This document shows positions 26,980 through 37,391 of a stretch of 64,000 nucleotides of DNA, one piece after another (positions within the stretch are counted from its first letter, which is position 1; each line of letters begins with the position of its first letter). This DNA is from Ascaphus truei (taxonomy: Eukaryota > Chordata > Amphibia > Anura > Ascaphidae). A program made the translations under genes and the position numbers. The notes below the pieces were generated by a model that saw nothing but the letters and a program-made list of their open reading frames with translations, made no database searches and was not told where the DNA came from. The stretch spans positions 20,340,891 to 20,404,890 of the forward strand of contig CM071579.1 in assembly GCA_036426205.1 (NCBI GenBank). The letters run 5' to 3'.

Positions 26980-27752
26980 CATCTGATCTCAGACGCGCTA
27001 TTAGAGAGGGTTGGGGTTCCTTGCAATGCCTCTATCTTCCATACGCGCTATTAGAGAGGGTTGGGGTTCCTTACAATGCATCTGATCTCAGACATGCTGT
27101 TAGAGAGGGTTGGGGTTCCTTACAATGCATCTGATCTCAGACACGCTAGTAGAGAGGGTTGGGGATCCTTACAATGCATCTGATCTCCGACACGCTATTA
27201 GAGAGGGTTGGGGTTCCTTACAATGCATCTGGTCTCAGACGCGTTATTAGAGAGGGTCGGGGTTCCTTACAATGCATCTGATCTCAGACGCGCTATTAGA
27301 GAGGGTTGGGGTTCCTTACAATGCATCTGATTTCAGACGCGCTAGTAGAGAGGGTTGGGGATCCTTACAATGCATCTGATCTCCGACACGCTATTAGAGA
27401 GGGTTGGGGTTCCTTACAATGCATCTGGTCTCAGACGCGTTATTAGAGAGGGTCGGGGTTCCTTATAATGCATCTGATCTTAGACGCGCTATTAGAGAGG
27501 GTTGGGGTTCCTTACAATGCATCTGATTTCAGACCCGCTATTAGAGAGGGTTGGGGTTCCTTACAATGCATCTGATCTCAGACGCGCTATTAGAGAGGGT
27601 TGGGGATCCTTACAATGCATCTCATCTCAGATGCGCTATTACAGAGGGTTGGGGATCCTTACAATGCATCTGATCTCAGATGTGCTATTAGAGAGGGTTG
27701 GGGTTCCTTACAATGTATCTGATCTCAGACGCGCTATTAGAGAGGGTTGGGT
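26980..27752. repeat. 49-bp minisatellite, ~16 units
   Basis: About 16 tandem units with consensus CATCTGATCTCAGACGCGCT followed by ATTAGAGAGGGTTGGGGTTC and CTTACAATG. Variation is mainly substitution (GATCC for GTTCC, GACACG for GACGCG). A block of neighbouring variant units recurs (around 27127-27250 and 27323-27450), which shows that multi-unit segments were duplicated. Open frames through the array are periodic and non-coding. Confidence 0.95.
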
Positions 27753-28439
27753 GTTCCGCAGAATTTCACAATATAATTATAGGGTTCCTTTACCAAAAAA
27801 AGATTGGAAACCACTGATCTACATAGATTCCTATTGCACAGGATGTGGGTGTTTGTTTAAACAAACAAAATCCTAGTAGAACTCACAGATTTAATAGGAG
27901 ATAAAATAAAGAATAAAGTTCAGTGTGGTATGTAATCAAACAAGCGTGAAACAGACAGCAGAACGATGAGCACACAAGCCCTGACGACAGTCCTCAGGTT
28001 TTACTTCTGCGTGGCTGAAATCCACGGGACTAATAATATTGCTACATTTCTTCATGTGTTCAGCAGTGAGCAGCTTCAACGGAAAACTAAATCAAACACT
28101 ATTCAGTATATATAGTGTGAACCTCCAACAAGTGATAACGGTAGAGGTGGACAGGGGGGGGAAATGGGAAAGCCCATTAACTGGAGGACTGGAGATGTTG
28201 CCAGACTAGAGCAGTTACAGCAGGGTACTCACTCAGCCGGTGGTGAAGGTGGAAAGGGAAGTGAGGGGCAAGGGTCACACTAAAAGTGAAGTGAGAATGC
28301 ACTAACTGTCAGCAAGGACAGGGGGGGGAAATGGGAAAGCCCATTAACTGGAGGACTGGAGATGTTGCCAGTGACAGATTGGAAGGAAAAAGGGCTACAT
28401 AATGTATCCATTCCATCTGCACTGGGAGTAAAACTGTAA
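27753..28439. other. unclassified sequence with a 55-bp direct duplication
   Basis: A stretch beginning GACAGGGGGGGGAAATGGGA and ending GGAGATGTTGCCAG occurs at about 28150-28205 and again at 28317-28373, in the same direction and about 170 bases apart. The rest is unclassified. It may be the decayed 3' part of the gypsy element that lies to the right in reverse orientation. Confidence 0.5.
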
Positions 28440-29732
28440 GGAAAGTAACCTCCAAATACAGCTAGCAGGCAGAACTGCCAAGGGAAAGGGGGCTGAAACA
28501 GAGAAGGCAGACATGGGTATTTCTGTTCCATGACAACGGGCGTTCTCAATATACAGCAAGTTTTTATGGTCTGTGAGGATGGTGATTGGATGTTCTGTAC
28601 CTCCCAGGAGGTGCCTCCATTCCTGAAGAGCGAGTTTAATAGCTTATAACTCCCGATTACCGACGTCATAGTTCTGTTCTGCTGACAAATCTTTTTGGAA
28701 AAAAAATGCACAAGGATGTAGCTTGGTCTGTGGTGACTGTCTCTGAGATAATATAGCGCCGGCCCCTACATCGGATGCATCAACCTCCAAGGTGAAAGGT
28801 AGTTTGGGGTCAGGATGAATTAGGATGGGTGCGGAGACGAAAGTTCTACTTGAGAAGATCAAAAGCCTGGACCGCTGCGGGTGGCCAGGAAGCGGCATCT
28901 GCCCCTTTTTTTGGTTAAGGCTGTGATCGGGGCTACCGTGGTAAAAAAGTCTCAAATGAATCTACGATAGTAGTTCGCGAATCCTAAGAAACGCTGGACT
29001 GCTTTGAGAGAAGTGGGTTGTGGCCAGTCCAGAACTGCCTTAAGCTTGGCAGGATCCATAGCAAAATCAGAGTCCGAGATAATGTATCCTAAAAATGTTG
29101 TGGACGTCTGGTGGAACTGGCATTTCTCTAATTTGGCGTAAAGGTGATTTTCACGAAGACGGGATAAGACCAGTTTAGTGTGCTTGATATGTTCAGGAAG
29201 GGACTTAGAGAAGATTAGAATGCCATTAGAATGCCGTCAAGGTAGACGAGGACAAAGAGGTTCAGGAGATCCCGGAATATCTCATTCACAAATTCTTGAA
29301 AAACAGCCAGGGCATTACATAGACCAAAGGGCATGGCTAAATACTCGTAATGACCGTCTCGGGTTTTGAAGGCCGTCTTCCACTCGTCTCCCTGCTTTAT
29401 CCGTACCAGATTATATGCACCACGTAGATCTAGCTCCTTGAGAGGCGATCAAAAAGTTCGGAGACAAGGGGGAGCGGGCAGCAATTCTTTAAGGTGATTT
29501 TATTTAGCCCTCTATAGTCAATACAAGGGTGAAGAGAACCGTCTATCTTCTTAATGAAGAAGAACCCGGCTCCGGCTGGGGACGAGGAATTACGAATGAA
29601 ACCTTTCTTTTCATATTCTTTGGATATATTCCAACATGGCTTTAGTTTCAGGAAGCGACAAGGGGTAAGATTTACCTCTGGATAAAACAGAACCAGGCAA
29701 GAGATCAATAGGACAGTCGAAAGGGGGATGAG
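28440..29732 (-). pseudogene. Ty3/gypsy pol remnant: RT and RNase H (3' half of element 1)
   Basis: Broken minus-strand coding sequence of a Ty3/gypsy retrotransposon. In order on the minus strand it shows the pre-RT motif [11 protein letters not shown] (about 29700-29730), then [21 protein letters not shown] and [11 protein letters not shown] (RT finger). The palm follows (about 29160-29260), then [11 protein letters not shown], and a connection/RNase H part with [18 protein letters not shown] and [10 protein letters not shown] (about 28650-28830). It ends soon after [12 protein letters not shown]. The RT active-site stretch is disrupted by a short duplication. Frameshifts and stops separate all parts and no integrase was found, so it is dead. 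It is contiguous with 32292-33145 if the nested LTR is removed. Confidence 0.88.
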
Positions 29733-30149
29733 TGTCACGGTAGTGCTCGCCACAAACCTGGGTCGGACCGCGTGGCTGAGGTGGGGTTGTAAAAGCACCG
29801 ACCTTAGACCACGCAGGCTGATCCGGATTGCGCAGTTCGTAGTCGTACGTAGCAGAGAATCTGTCAAGCGCTTCAGTGTGAGGCAGGTCAGTAAATGAGA
29901 ACACTGGGGTAAGCGTGGGAGAGCTAAGCAGGGTCACTTAATCAACCGGTGCAGGGGGAAAGAGTAACCTCACCTGCTCCTTGGGTTGTGAGACCACTCT
30001 TCTCGCTTCCTCCTGCGTGCCGCCGCCGAGATGCAGGTCAGAAAATGGATAGAAGTGCGGCGCAACTGCGCATGTCCAATGAACGGCTCCCAGATGACTA
30101 GTTCAACATAACTTTATTTGACACACACCAGGGCTACACCAGCATCTCC

Positions 30150-30195
30150 CCCTCAACGCGTTTCACCCTTACGCAGAGGGCTTCGTCTTGGAGTG
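30150..30195 (-). ncRNA. degenerate hammerhead-ribozyme-like motif in PLE 3' region
   Basis: On the minus strand the order is GACGA, then a stem GCCCT...AGGGT, then GAAAC and GCGTTG. This is the order of a type of hammerhead ribozyme known from Penelope-like elements (CUGANGA, stem II, GAAA). The first core box reads AAGACGA in place of CTGANGA, so this copy is probably inactive. The call rests on motif order only and I could not fold the flanks. Confidence 0.4.
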
Positions 30196-30615
30196 GGGAG
30201 AAGTGGTGACAGCCTCTTAAATACCTAAAAGCCCGCGAAAGCGGCATTAAAACTTTAACCCCTTCAGTGCTATATGCCTGTTAGCTAATATCATGCTATT
30301 TAAAGTATTTAATGTCTGTGCAGCTCACTATAAACATATTATATGCACGGAGAGCATCTAAATTATATATTCAGACATACACAGTAGCAATATGATAAGA
30401 CTATTTGGCAGCACATTCCAGGTATATGAATAAACATAAAAAGCTGTTGCAAACACTGCAAGTGGAATATACTCAACACTAGATTCACAATAACCCAAGT
30501 TGTGTACCTATTAGTCAGTCATACATATAGGGGCTTCCTAATGCTTTATTTAAACATATTTGTGACTTATAGACCAGTGAATCAAGGGAAGGTAGGTGGG
30601 AAAGGGAGAGAAACA

Positions 30616-30765
30616 AGGGTAAAAGGGGGGGGGGAGAAGAGGGGGAAGGGGAGGGGAGGGAGGGAGGTTGGAAGGGGAGGGGGGGGTGGGGGTGAGAAAT
30701 GTGAGGGAGGGAAAGAGGGGGGGGGGAAGGAGGGGGGAGGGGGGGGGAGGGGAAAGGCTAAGGAG
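30616..30765 (+). repeat. purine tract (G-rich, A-interrupted)
   Basis: About 150 bases of nearly pure purine on the plus strand with many G runs of 3 to 10. It lies inside the Penelope-like insertion, between its endonuclease coding part and its hammerhead-like part. It may have grown from a simple repeat and could form triplex or quadruplex structures. It is not coding. Confidence 0.9.
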
Positions 30766-31699
30766 GACAGTGCAGAGAATAAATCAGAAATACCACGTAG
30801 ACGTTCTGTTCTTAAGAAGACCATAATATGTCATATCTGAATTCCACGTCTACACCCTCTTATATATCTCTTAAAGAAAACATCGTAGATCCCAATCCAC
30901 ATTAAGTCCACTGGGTTGTAATGTGTTTAATGTGTGGATCCAGTGCGCCTCCCTTTGGTGTAGGAGCTTGATTCTATCCCCTCCCCGAGGGGGGAGGACT
31001 ACATGTTCTATAGCGCAACAACTGAAATTGTCCACAGAACCCAATGGACAGTTGTTAAAGTGGATTGGGACCGGATGTGTCATGTCTGAATTCTTAATGA
31101 GCCTTAAGTGTTCTAGAATGCGAATTTTTAAGGCTCTACTGGTAAGCCCCACATACTGTTTTTTACATCCGCATTGTAACAGGTATATGACATAATTGGT
31201 CTGACATGACATAAAAGTTTTTATCTGATATTTCCGTGTTTCAAGTTTATCAGTGAAATGTTTAACTTTCCTCATTTTGGGACAAATCTTACAGTGCCCA
31301 AATTTAAATGATCCAATCAATTTTGGAAAGAAAGACAGTTTATTCTGGTTAGTATTAGTAGTTTTCAGCAAACTGGGTGACAGGAGATTCCCTAGCGTAG
31401 TCGTACGTAGCAGGATCAGGACTGGAGAAGGCAGCATCGTCAGTGGACAAGCCAGGGTCAGGACTGGAGACATCAGGGTAAACGTTGTTCAAGCAGGAGT
31501 TCGGCAACAGGTAGTCAGGAGTTCCCCGCTTCAGCTTAGGAGCGTGAGCGCAGGAGTGGACTCTGCGCGTGCGGCGACCATGGCCCATGGTACTGGTCTC
31601 AGGAAGTGATAGGTAGACCGGAGTGGGCACACCGCCTGGCAGCAGTGGTAGATCAGTGCTTCAGCGCAAGAGTCCTGAGCGGGCTGGAGAATCCTCCGC

Positions 31700-31995
31700 T
31701 TCAGCGCAGGAACCAGGACACGGCCTCTGCAATAGAGAATGAGCAGCAGGCCCCAGGAACCAGGGAGCTGAAGACAACACTGGGGAAACCTCCGCATCAG
31801 CACAGGAGACAGGAACAGACCGCTACATGACACTAGCAGCCGGTCTCAGGAAACAAGGAGCTGAAGTCAACAAGGAGAGTACTCCGCTTCAGCACAGGAG
31901 ACAGGAACTGACCGCTGCGTGAGACTAGCAGCCGGTCTCAGGAAACAGGGAGCTGAAGTCAAACAAGGAGAGTACTCCGCTTCAGCACAGGAGAC
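31700..31995. repeat. ~95-bp imperfect tandem repeat within LTR
   Basis: A unit starting CTTCAGCACAGGAGACAGGA and containing CTAGCAGCCGGTCTCAGGAA is repeated about two and a half times, with single-base differences and small gaps. More diverged copies of the CTTCAGCGCAGGA core extend to the left. The array belongs to the LTR nested in gypsy element 1. Confidence 0.8.
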
Positions 31996-32291
31996 AGGAA
32001 CTAGGACAAAACAGTAGTAACAAGATAACAAGCCAGGGGCTTGTGGCAGAACACTCGGTGACATCCAGGAAGGACTATGCTTGGCCGAGAAGCATTGTGG
32101 GGATGCAGTACTTAAAGGCCAACGGGCCAATCCCCGGAGGAGGGTGTGAAGGCACTGCTCCAATGAGTGAGTACAAGGCTAGGTTGCAGTGATAGCTTGC
32201 ACAGCAGCAGTAGATACCAGAGGGAGTGTTCCAGGACTGCACAGGTCTGTGAGGCAAGGTAAGCAGTAAACTGAGGTGTGGATTCCTTACA

Positions 32292-33145
32292 GTGAGGGGG
32301 AAGAACTTCGGATCGTACCTTGTCGAACACATCCTTGAATTCAGCGTAGATCTCGGGCAGGCCACTCTTGGGTGTAATTAGACCGCAAATTTGTTGAGTA
32401 GAGGTTACACAGGTCTTGGCGCCACAGGGACTCCACTGTATGGGTTCTTTATCAGTCCAGTCAAGTTGCGGATTATGTCGTTGTAACCATGGCAGTCCTA
32501 AAATTACCTTAACGGATGGTGTATGGATGGTAATTTTACTGGTCTCTAAGGAAATGGAAGCCGGTTGAAGCGGGCGACCATCGATCGACCTCTAATCTGA
32601 CGGGCACAGCTTTACGAATGAGAGGAATAGACTTTTTACGTGCGAAACTATGGTCAATAAAGTTGCCACCGGAATCAATAAAGGCAGAGGTCGTAACCTG
32701 GAAATCGGCCCCTTTGAGGGATATAGGGAGCATGATCCGAGTAGAGTGGACCTTTTGAGAAGTAGGGGAAGAAGAGATAATGTCCAATGAGATTCCCCGA
32801 TACCTCATTGAGCGCTGGCGTTTCTCTGTTTGAGCGGGCAGAGAAGGACTTGGTGGCCGGAGTGACCACAATAGTGACAGGGTCCATTGGTACATCTGCG
32901 CTGCTTCTCCCAGCTGCATGGGTTCCGGATCATCAGGAGGCAGCGGATCTGTAGGAGAAAAATGAGAAGCCGGTGATCTGGCCGGGAGCGGCTGAGAGAG
33001 AACATTCGGCTTTCCTCTCCTGAAAACGTTGGTCCACTCTAATGCAACCAGCGATGAGTCCCTCCAGATCAGCAGGGCGCTCTTGAGCGGCCAGTTCATC
33101 CTTAAGGGAGTCAGATAGACCTTGCCAAAAGGCTGCCGACAGGGA
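32292..33145 (-). pseudogene. Ty3/gypsy gag (zinc knuckle) and protease remnant (5' half of element 1)
   Basis: Minus-strand remnant of the same gypsy element as 28440-29732. The gag end reads SLKDELAAQERPADLEGLI (about 33050-33120). A CCHC zinc knuckle CHYCGHSGHQVLLC has cysteines at about 32879, 32870 and 32840. The aspartic protease motif AFIDSGGNFIDHSFA lies at about 32640-32690, with the catalytic Asp codon near 32676. The strand then reads into the pre-RT segment DKVRSEVLPPH just before the nested LTR. Knuckle and protease are in different frames, so the copy is dead. The N-terminal gag is missing because the L2 LINE starts at about 33146. Confidence 0.85.
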
Positions 33146-36100
33146 CCCATTGTTTCAGCCTCCTTTATTTCAAAGGAACTCCTTTCCTACCTGCGCCCTC
33201 TGACACCACACAGCTATTCCCCCTGCACTCAAATACACCCCAACAAATCATCCTCACACATTCTCTTTCTTTCCATGCTTCTCCTCCTTGCTTCTGGGGA
33301 TATCTCTCTCAATCCTGGTCCCTGCCTTATTTCTACTTGCCCTTGCCTGTCAAATGCAACTTCTACTCCCTCTGGTGTCATTCCCTTCAACCTCATACCC
33401 ATCCCCTGCCACCCTCCCTCCTCTCTCCATTTCTCCTGTGCCCTTTGGAATGCTCGCTCCCTTTCTAACAAGTGCCTCTCTGTGCATGACTTCTTTCTCT
33501 CTCACTCTCTGCTCCTATTTTCTATAACTTAGCCCTGGCTCACTCAGTCTGACTCTGCTCTGCAAGCTGCCCTCTCCTATGGTGGCCTTTCTTTCTCCCA
33601 CACTCCGCGCCCTGATGGCAGGGGTGGAGGCGTGGGGCTCCTGCTCTCCTCTCTCTTCCATTACCGAACCCTTCCTATTCCTCCCTCGCTTGCTTTTCCG
33701 TCCTTTGATGTTCACACTGTCCAGATCTTCTCTCCTCTTTTTGTCCATGTGGCGGTCATCTATCGCCCACCTACCTCTACTCATCCCCCTTCTGCCTTTC
33801 TCTCTCACTTTGAATCCTAGCTCTCTTTCTTTCTCTCCTCAGACGCCCCTGTTCTTCTCCTTGGGGACTTCAACTGCCACATTGATGACCCCTCTCTCCC
33901 CTGGGCTTCTCGCTTTCTCTCTCTAACCTCTTCTTTTGGCCTTCAACAGTGGACTGCAGCCAGTACCCACAAGGATGGTCACTACCTAGACCTGGTTTTC
34001 ACTAAAAACTTCTCTCTCTCCGATTTCTCCATTTCCCCCTTTCCTCTCTCTGACCATCACCTCATCTCATTTTCTCTCTCTCGTTTCTCCCTTTCTCCAT
34101 CTCCCCCTCGCTTCTGCAGAAACCTGCGCTCTATTAACCTACCAGCCTTTGATTCCACTTTACGCTCCTCCCTCTCCTCTCTCAGTTCTGCTACAGACCC
34201 TGACAACCTGGTCAGGAACTACAACTCTGCCTTATCCTCCTCCCTTGATATACATGCCCCACTTTCTCTCTGCCGCCCTCGCCCTTCTAACCCCAGACCC
34301 AGGCTAAATTCCCACACGCGCATGCTGCGTTCCTCCACTTGTTCCTCTGAACGCCTCTGGAGGAAATCTCACACTCTCGCAGACTTCCTTCACTACAAGT
34401 TTATGCTGTCCTGTTTCAACTCTGCCCTCTCGCATGCTAAACAAACCTACGTTACTTCACTAATCAACACACACAAGTCTAACCCACGCCGACTCTTCTC
34501 TATCTTTGACTCTCTACTCAAACCACCCCCAGCTGCCTCTTCTTCCTCCATTTCACCTCAGGACTTTGCTGACCATTTCAAGGAAAAGGTGTAATCCATT
34601 CATCAGAACATCCCCATCTGTTTCCTCCTCCCATCCTACACGGCTTCCTAACTCTCCTGCCTTCCTTGACTCTTTTTCCGCTGTCACAGAGGAGGATGTA
34701 TCCCTACTGATCTCCTATTCTCCCTCTACCACTTGCCCTTTTGACCTCATTCCCTCCCATCTCCTAAAACATCTTGCTCCTACTATAATCCCTATGCTCA
34801 CACACATTTTTAACTCCTCCCTCTGTTCTGGTACCTTTCCCTCCTCCTTCAAATATGCAACCGTTATACCATTACTCAAAAACAGCAAGCTTGACCCTAC
34901 CTGTCTTTCTAACTATCGGCCTGTCTCCCTCCTGCCTTTTGCCTCCAAACTCCTTGAACGTTTTGTATTCTCGCGCCTGCTCCACTTTCTCAACACCCAT
35001 TCTCTCCTAGACCCTCTACAATCTGGCTTCCACACTGTTCACTCCACTGAAACAGCCCTCACTAAAATAACTAATGACCTCCATGCTGCCAAAGACAGAG
35101 GTCATTACACTCTGCTCATATTACTTTACCTCTCTGCAGCATTTGACACCGTGGACCACCCTCTTCTCCTCCACATTCTCCATAATCTTGGTAATCATAA
35201 CAAAGCTCTATCCTGGATCTCCTCTTACCTCTCCCATCGTACTTTCAGTGTCTCTTCTGCTAACACCTTCTCCTCCTCCATAGATCTCTCTGTGGGGGTG
35301 CCACAGGGTTCTGGCCTGGGATCTCTTCTCTCTGTACACACTTTCTCTAGGTGACCTAATCACATCCCTTGGGTTTAAAATATCACCTCCATGCTGACGA
35401 CACACAAATTTACTTTTCAACCCCTGACCTTACACACTGCTGTACAGACCAAGTTTCAGAATGCCTCGCTGCGTATCATCCTTGATGGCCCCCCCTCCGC
35501 CGATTAACTAACATGACAAAAACAGAGCTCCTTATACTTCCTCCCAAACCTGGCCCTACTACCTCCTTCCACATTATGTTGGAAGTACCATCATTCACAG
35601 TAGCCCAAGCACGCTGCCTAGGGGTCACACTCGACTCCTCTCTCACATTCTCCTCTCATATTCCAAACGTCTCTAAAACCTGTCGCTTTTTCCTCCGCAA
35701 TATTACAAAGATTCGCCTTTTCCTCTGTACTCGACTGCTAAACTTGACTCAGGCCCTCATTCTCTCCCGTCTTGATTACTGTAATTCCTGCCTCTCACCT
35801 GTCTCCCCTACAATCTATCCTAAATGCTGCTGCCAGAATCACTATACTCTTTCCTAAATCTGTTTCAGTGTCTCCCCTGCTGAAATCACTCTCCTGGCTT
35901 CCTATCAAATCCCGTATCACACATGCAATTCTCCTCCTCACTTTTAAAGCTTCACACTCTTCTGCTCCTCCTTACATCTCAGCCCCAATTTCTCGCTATG
36001 CACCATCCCGATTCTTGCGTTCTGCTCAAGGATGTCTTCTCTCTACCCCCTTTGTATCTAAAGCCCTCTCCGGCCTTAAACCTTTCTCACACCTCTGGAA

Positions 36101-36478
36101 TGCCCTTCCCCTCAATACCCGACTAGCACCCTCTCTTCACCTTTAAGACCCACCTTAAGACACACCTGCATAACGAAGCATATGAGTAGCACCGTAGATA
36201 TTACTAGACACATGATACATAAAACTTGGCCCCCCTGCACACACTTACCAAAATGCCCTCCTACTGTCTCTGTACATTTCTCCTACATACCAATAAGATT
36301 GTAAGCTCCTCAGGGCAGGGATTCCTTTTCCTAAATGTTACTTTTATGTCTGAAGCTCTTATTCCCATGATGTGTTATTTATATTATTTGTTATTTATAT
36401 GATTACCACGTGTATTACTGCTGTGAAGTGCTATGTACATTAATGGGGCTATACAAATAAAGACATACGATACAATAC
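33146..36478 (+). pseudogene. L2-type (CR1/L2 group) LINE, long dead copy 1
   Basis: Plus-strand non-LTR retrotransposon with an ORF2-like order. It starts with SGDISLNPGPCLIS, then an apurinic-type endonuclease (LWNARSLSNKCLSV at about 33450, VAVIYRPPTS, GDFNCHIDD at about 33865, SDHHLISFS at about 34050). The reverse transcriptase follows ([40 protein letters not shown] at about 35297, HADDTQIYF at about 35390). The active-site YADD has become HADD, and stops and frameshifts split the frame, so it is inactive. The 3' end carries the L2-style tail GTAAGCTCCTCAGGGCAGGGA and ends in a short TACAA-like repeat after GGGGCTATACAAATAAAGAC. It interrupts gypsy element 1 at its left end. Confidence 0.88.
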
Positions 36479-36886
36479 AATGTACTATATAAAAATGCAC
36501 AACATAGATTAACTGTGACTGTATCTCACTGGGAACTACAAACAAATGATAATGCAAATAAGTGAAGCCCCCTCCCTCACTGCCACCCCCTGCTGAATTT
36601 GTCCACATTATTATTTATATGACTCTTCTGCCCATCTGCATTTTTTACTTTATATGTTAAGCATCAATGCTGCTCCTGCCCCTTTTTTCTTATTTGTATA
36701 TGAAAGCGTGTGACAATGTATAATTCTACATTCTTACAGTACCTAAGCTGGCAATCGTTTGCTGCTCCTGTTATAAATCTGTCAAAATCCTGATTGTGTG
36801 ACTAACATAATGGCCGCCTTTCAGTTTCATTCAATCCTTCAGTCAGTGTAACTCAGCAGCTACTATGGATCCTTATACTACTAAGG
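36479..36886. other. unclassified AT-rich sequence
   Basis: About 400 bases between the L2 tail and the next transposon. No coding signal or known repeat was recognised. Confidence 0.4.
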
Positions 36887-37211
36887 CAGGGGTGTGCAAA
36901 CTTTTTGCCCTGCGCCCCCCGGCCTGCTCTCTACCACTGCTCGCCCCCTTACCTTGTCTCAAGTATGAAATGACGCTGCAGGGGTCACGTGACGTCACGT
37001 GACCCCGTGGCGTCATTTTACACCACGTCGCTATGGCAACGCGGGTCATGCGACGTCAAGTGACCTCACAGCGTCATTTGCCGCCGCGTCACCTGAAGCC
37101 GTCAGAGAGTCAAGGTAAGGGAACTTACAGAGGCCTCGCGCGGTCCCCCGGCATTTAATTTAAATGCCTTCTGGAAGAGCGTGACGCCTCTGTAAGCACC
37201 ACGCCCCCCAA
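36887..37211 (+). mobile_element. hAT-like non-autonomous element, right end decayed or lost
   Basis: It begins CAGGGGTGTGCAAACTTTTT, a typical hAT-type terminal sequence. The body has several CpG-rich palindromes, including CACGTGACGTCACGTG at about 36985-37000 and GTCGCTATGGCAACGC. The same kind of body (GCTATGGCAACGTGACGTCA) occurs in the complete element at 59029-59376, so the two are related. No matching right terminal repeat or target duplication was found, so the right boundary is approximate. Confidence 0.6.
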
Positions 37212-37391
37212 CAAAAAAAATCTCCCGACACCCAGTTACATTATCTATTGTTATAGTTTACAGCTCAAACTGCTGGAAACATTGGCAACAAATGATCCCA
37301 AATAGAAGTGTTACAAAGATCCTGCACTGCTCTGACCTGCTATAGAAATCAAAAGATGCTTTAAACTCGTAAAAAATTGCATTAAGAGTTG
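37212..37391. other. unclassified sequence
   Basis: Short stretch between the hAT-like fragment and the solo LTR. Its last four bases (GTTG) are the left copy of the LTR target duplication. Confidence 0.4.

Larger units (their letters stand above)
29856..31395 (-). mobile_element. Penelope-like element, 5'-truncated, with GIY-YIG endonuclease
   Basis: Minus-strand fragment coding for the C-terminal GIY-YIG endonuclease of a Penelope-like element (PLE). The open frame 30871-31473 contains VIYLLQCGCKKQYVGLTSR (GIY and YIG equivalents, followed by the catalytic Arg region), then EHL, and ends with REAHWIHTLNTLQPSGLN, the usual PLE C terminus. Upstream FGHCKICPKM is the Cys motif typical of animal PLEs. 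The reverse transcriptase is missing, so the copy is 5'-truncated at 31395. The 18-bp sequence CGTAGTCGTACGTAGCAG occurs at 29838-29855 and again at 31396-31413, bracketing the insertion as a target duplication. Its 3' non-coding part contains a hammerhead-like segment and a long purine tract. Confidence 0.82.
29733..32291 (-). mobile_element. LTR (gypsy type) nested in gypsy element 1, itself split by a Penelope-like element
   Basis: On the minus strand it begins TGTAAGGAATCC and ends GTGGCGAGCACTACCGTGACA, so it has the TG...CA ends of an LTR. The gypsy pol frame stops at VLPPH on one side and resumes with [10 protein letters not shown] on the other. The flanking pentamers (minus strand CTCAC and CTCAT) are a 5-bp target duplication with one change. 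The 3' tail resembles that of the LTR at 42893-43470 (GTGGCGAGCACCCGTTACA). Without the 1540-bp Penelope insertion the LTR is about 1 kb. An approximately 95-bp imperfect tandem repeat lies inside at about 31700-31995. Confidence 0.7.

Noticed and set aside
141..27752. CRISPR array interpretation of the tandem repeats
   Set aside because: Units are contiguous without unique spacers, and the setting is clearly vertebrate.
27502..27876. 124-codon frame starting in the 49-bp array
   Set aside because: The first 90 residues are periodic copies of the array and the rest has no similarity I recognise.
36887..37211. Complete hAT element at 36887
   Set aside because: No right terminal repeat or second TACTAAGG was found, so it is called only as a partial element.
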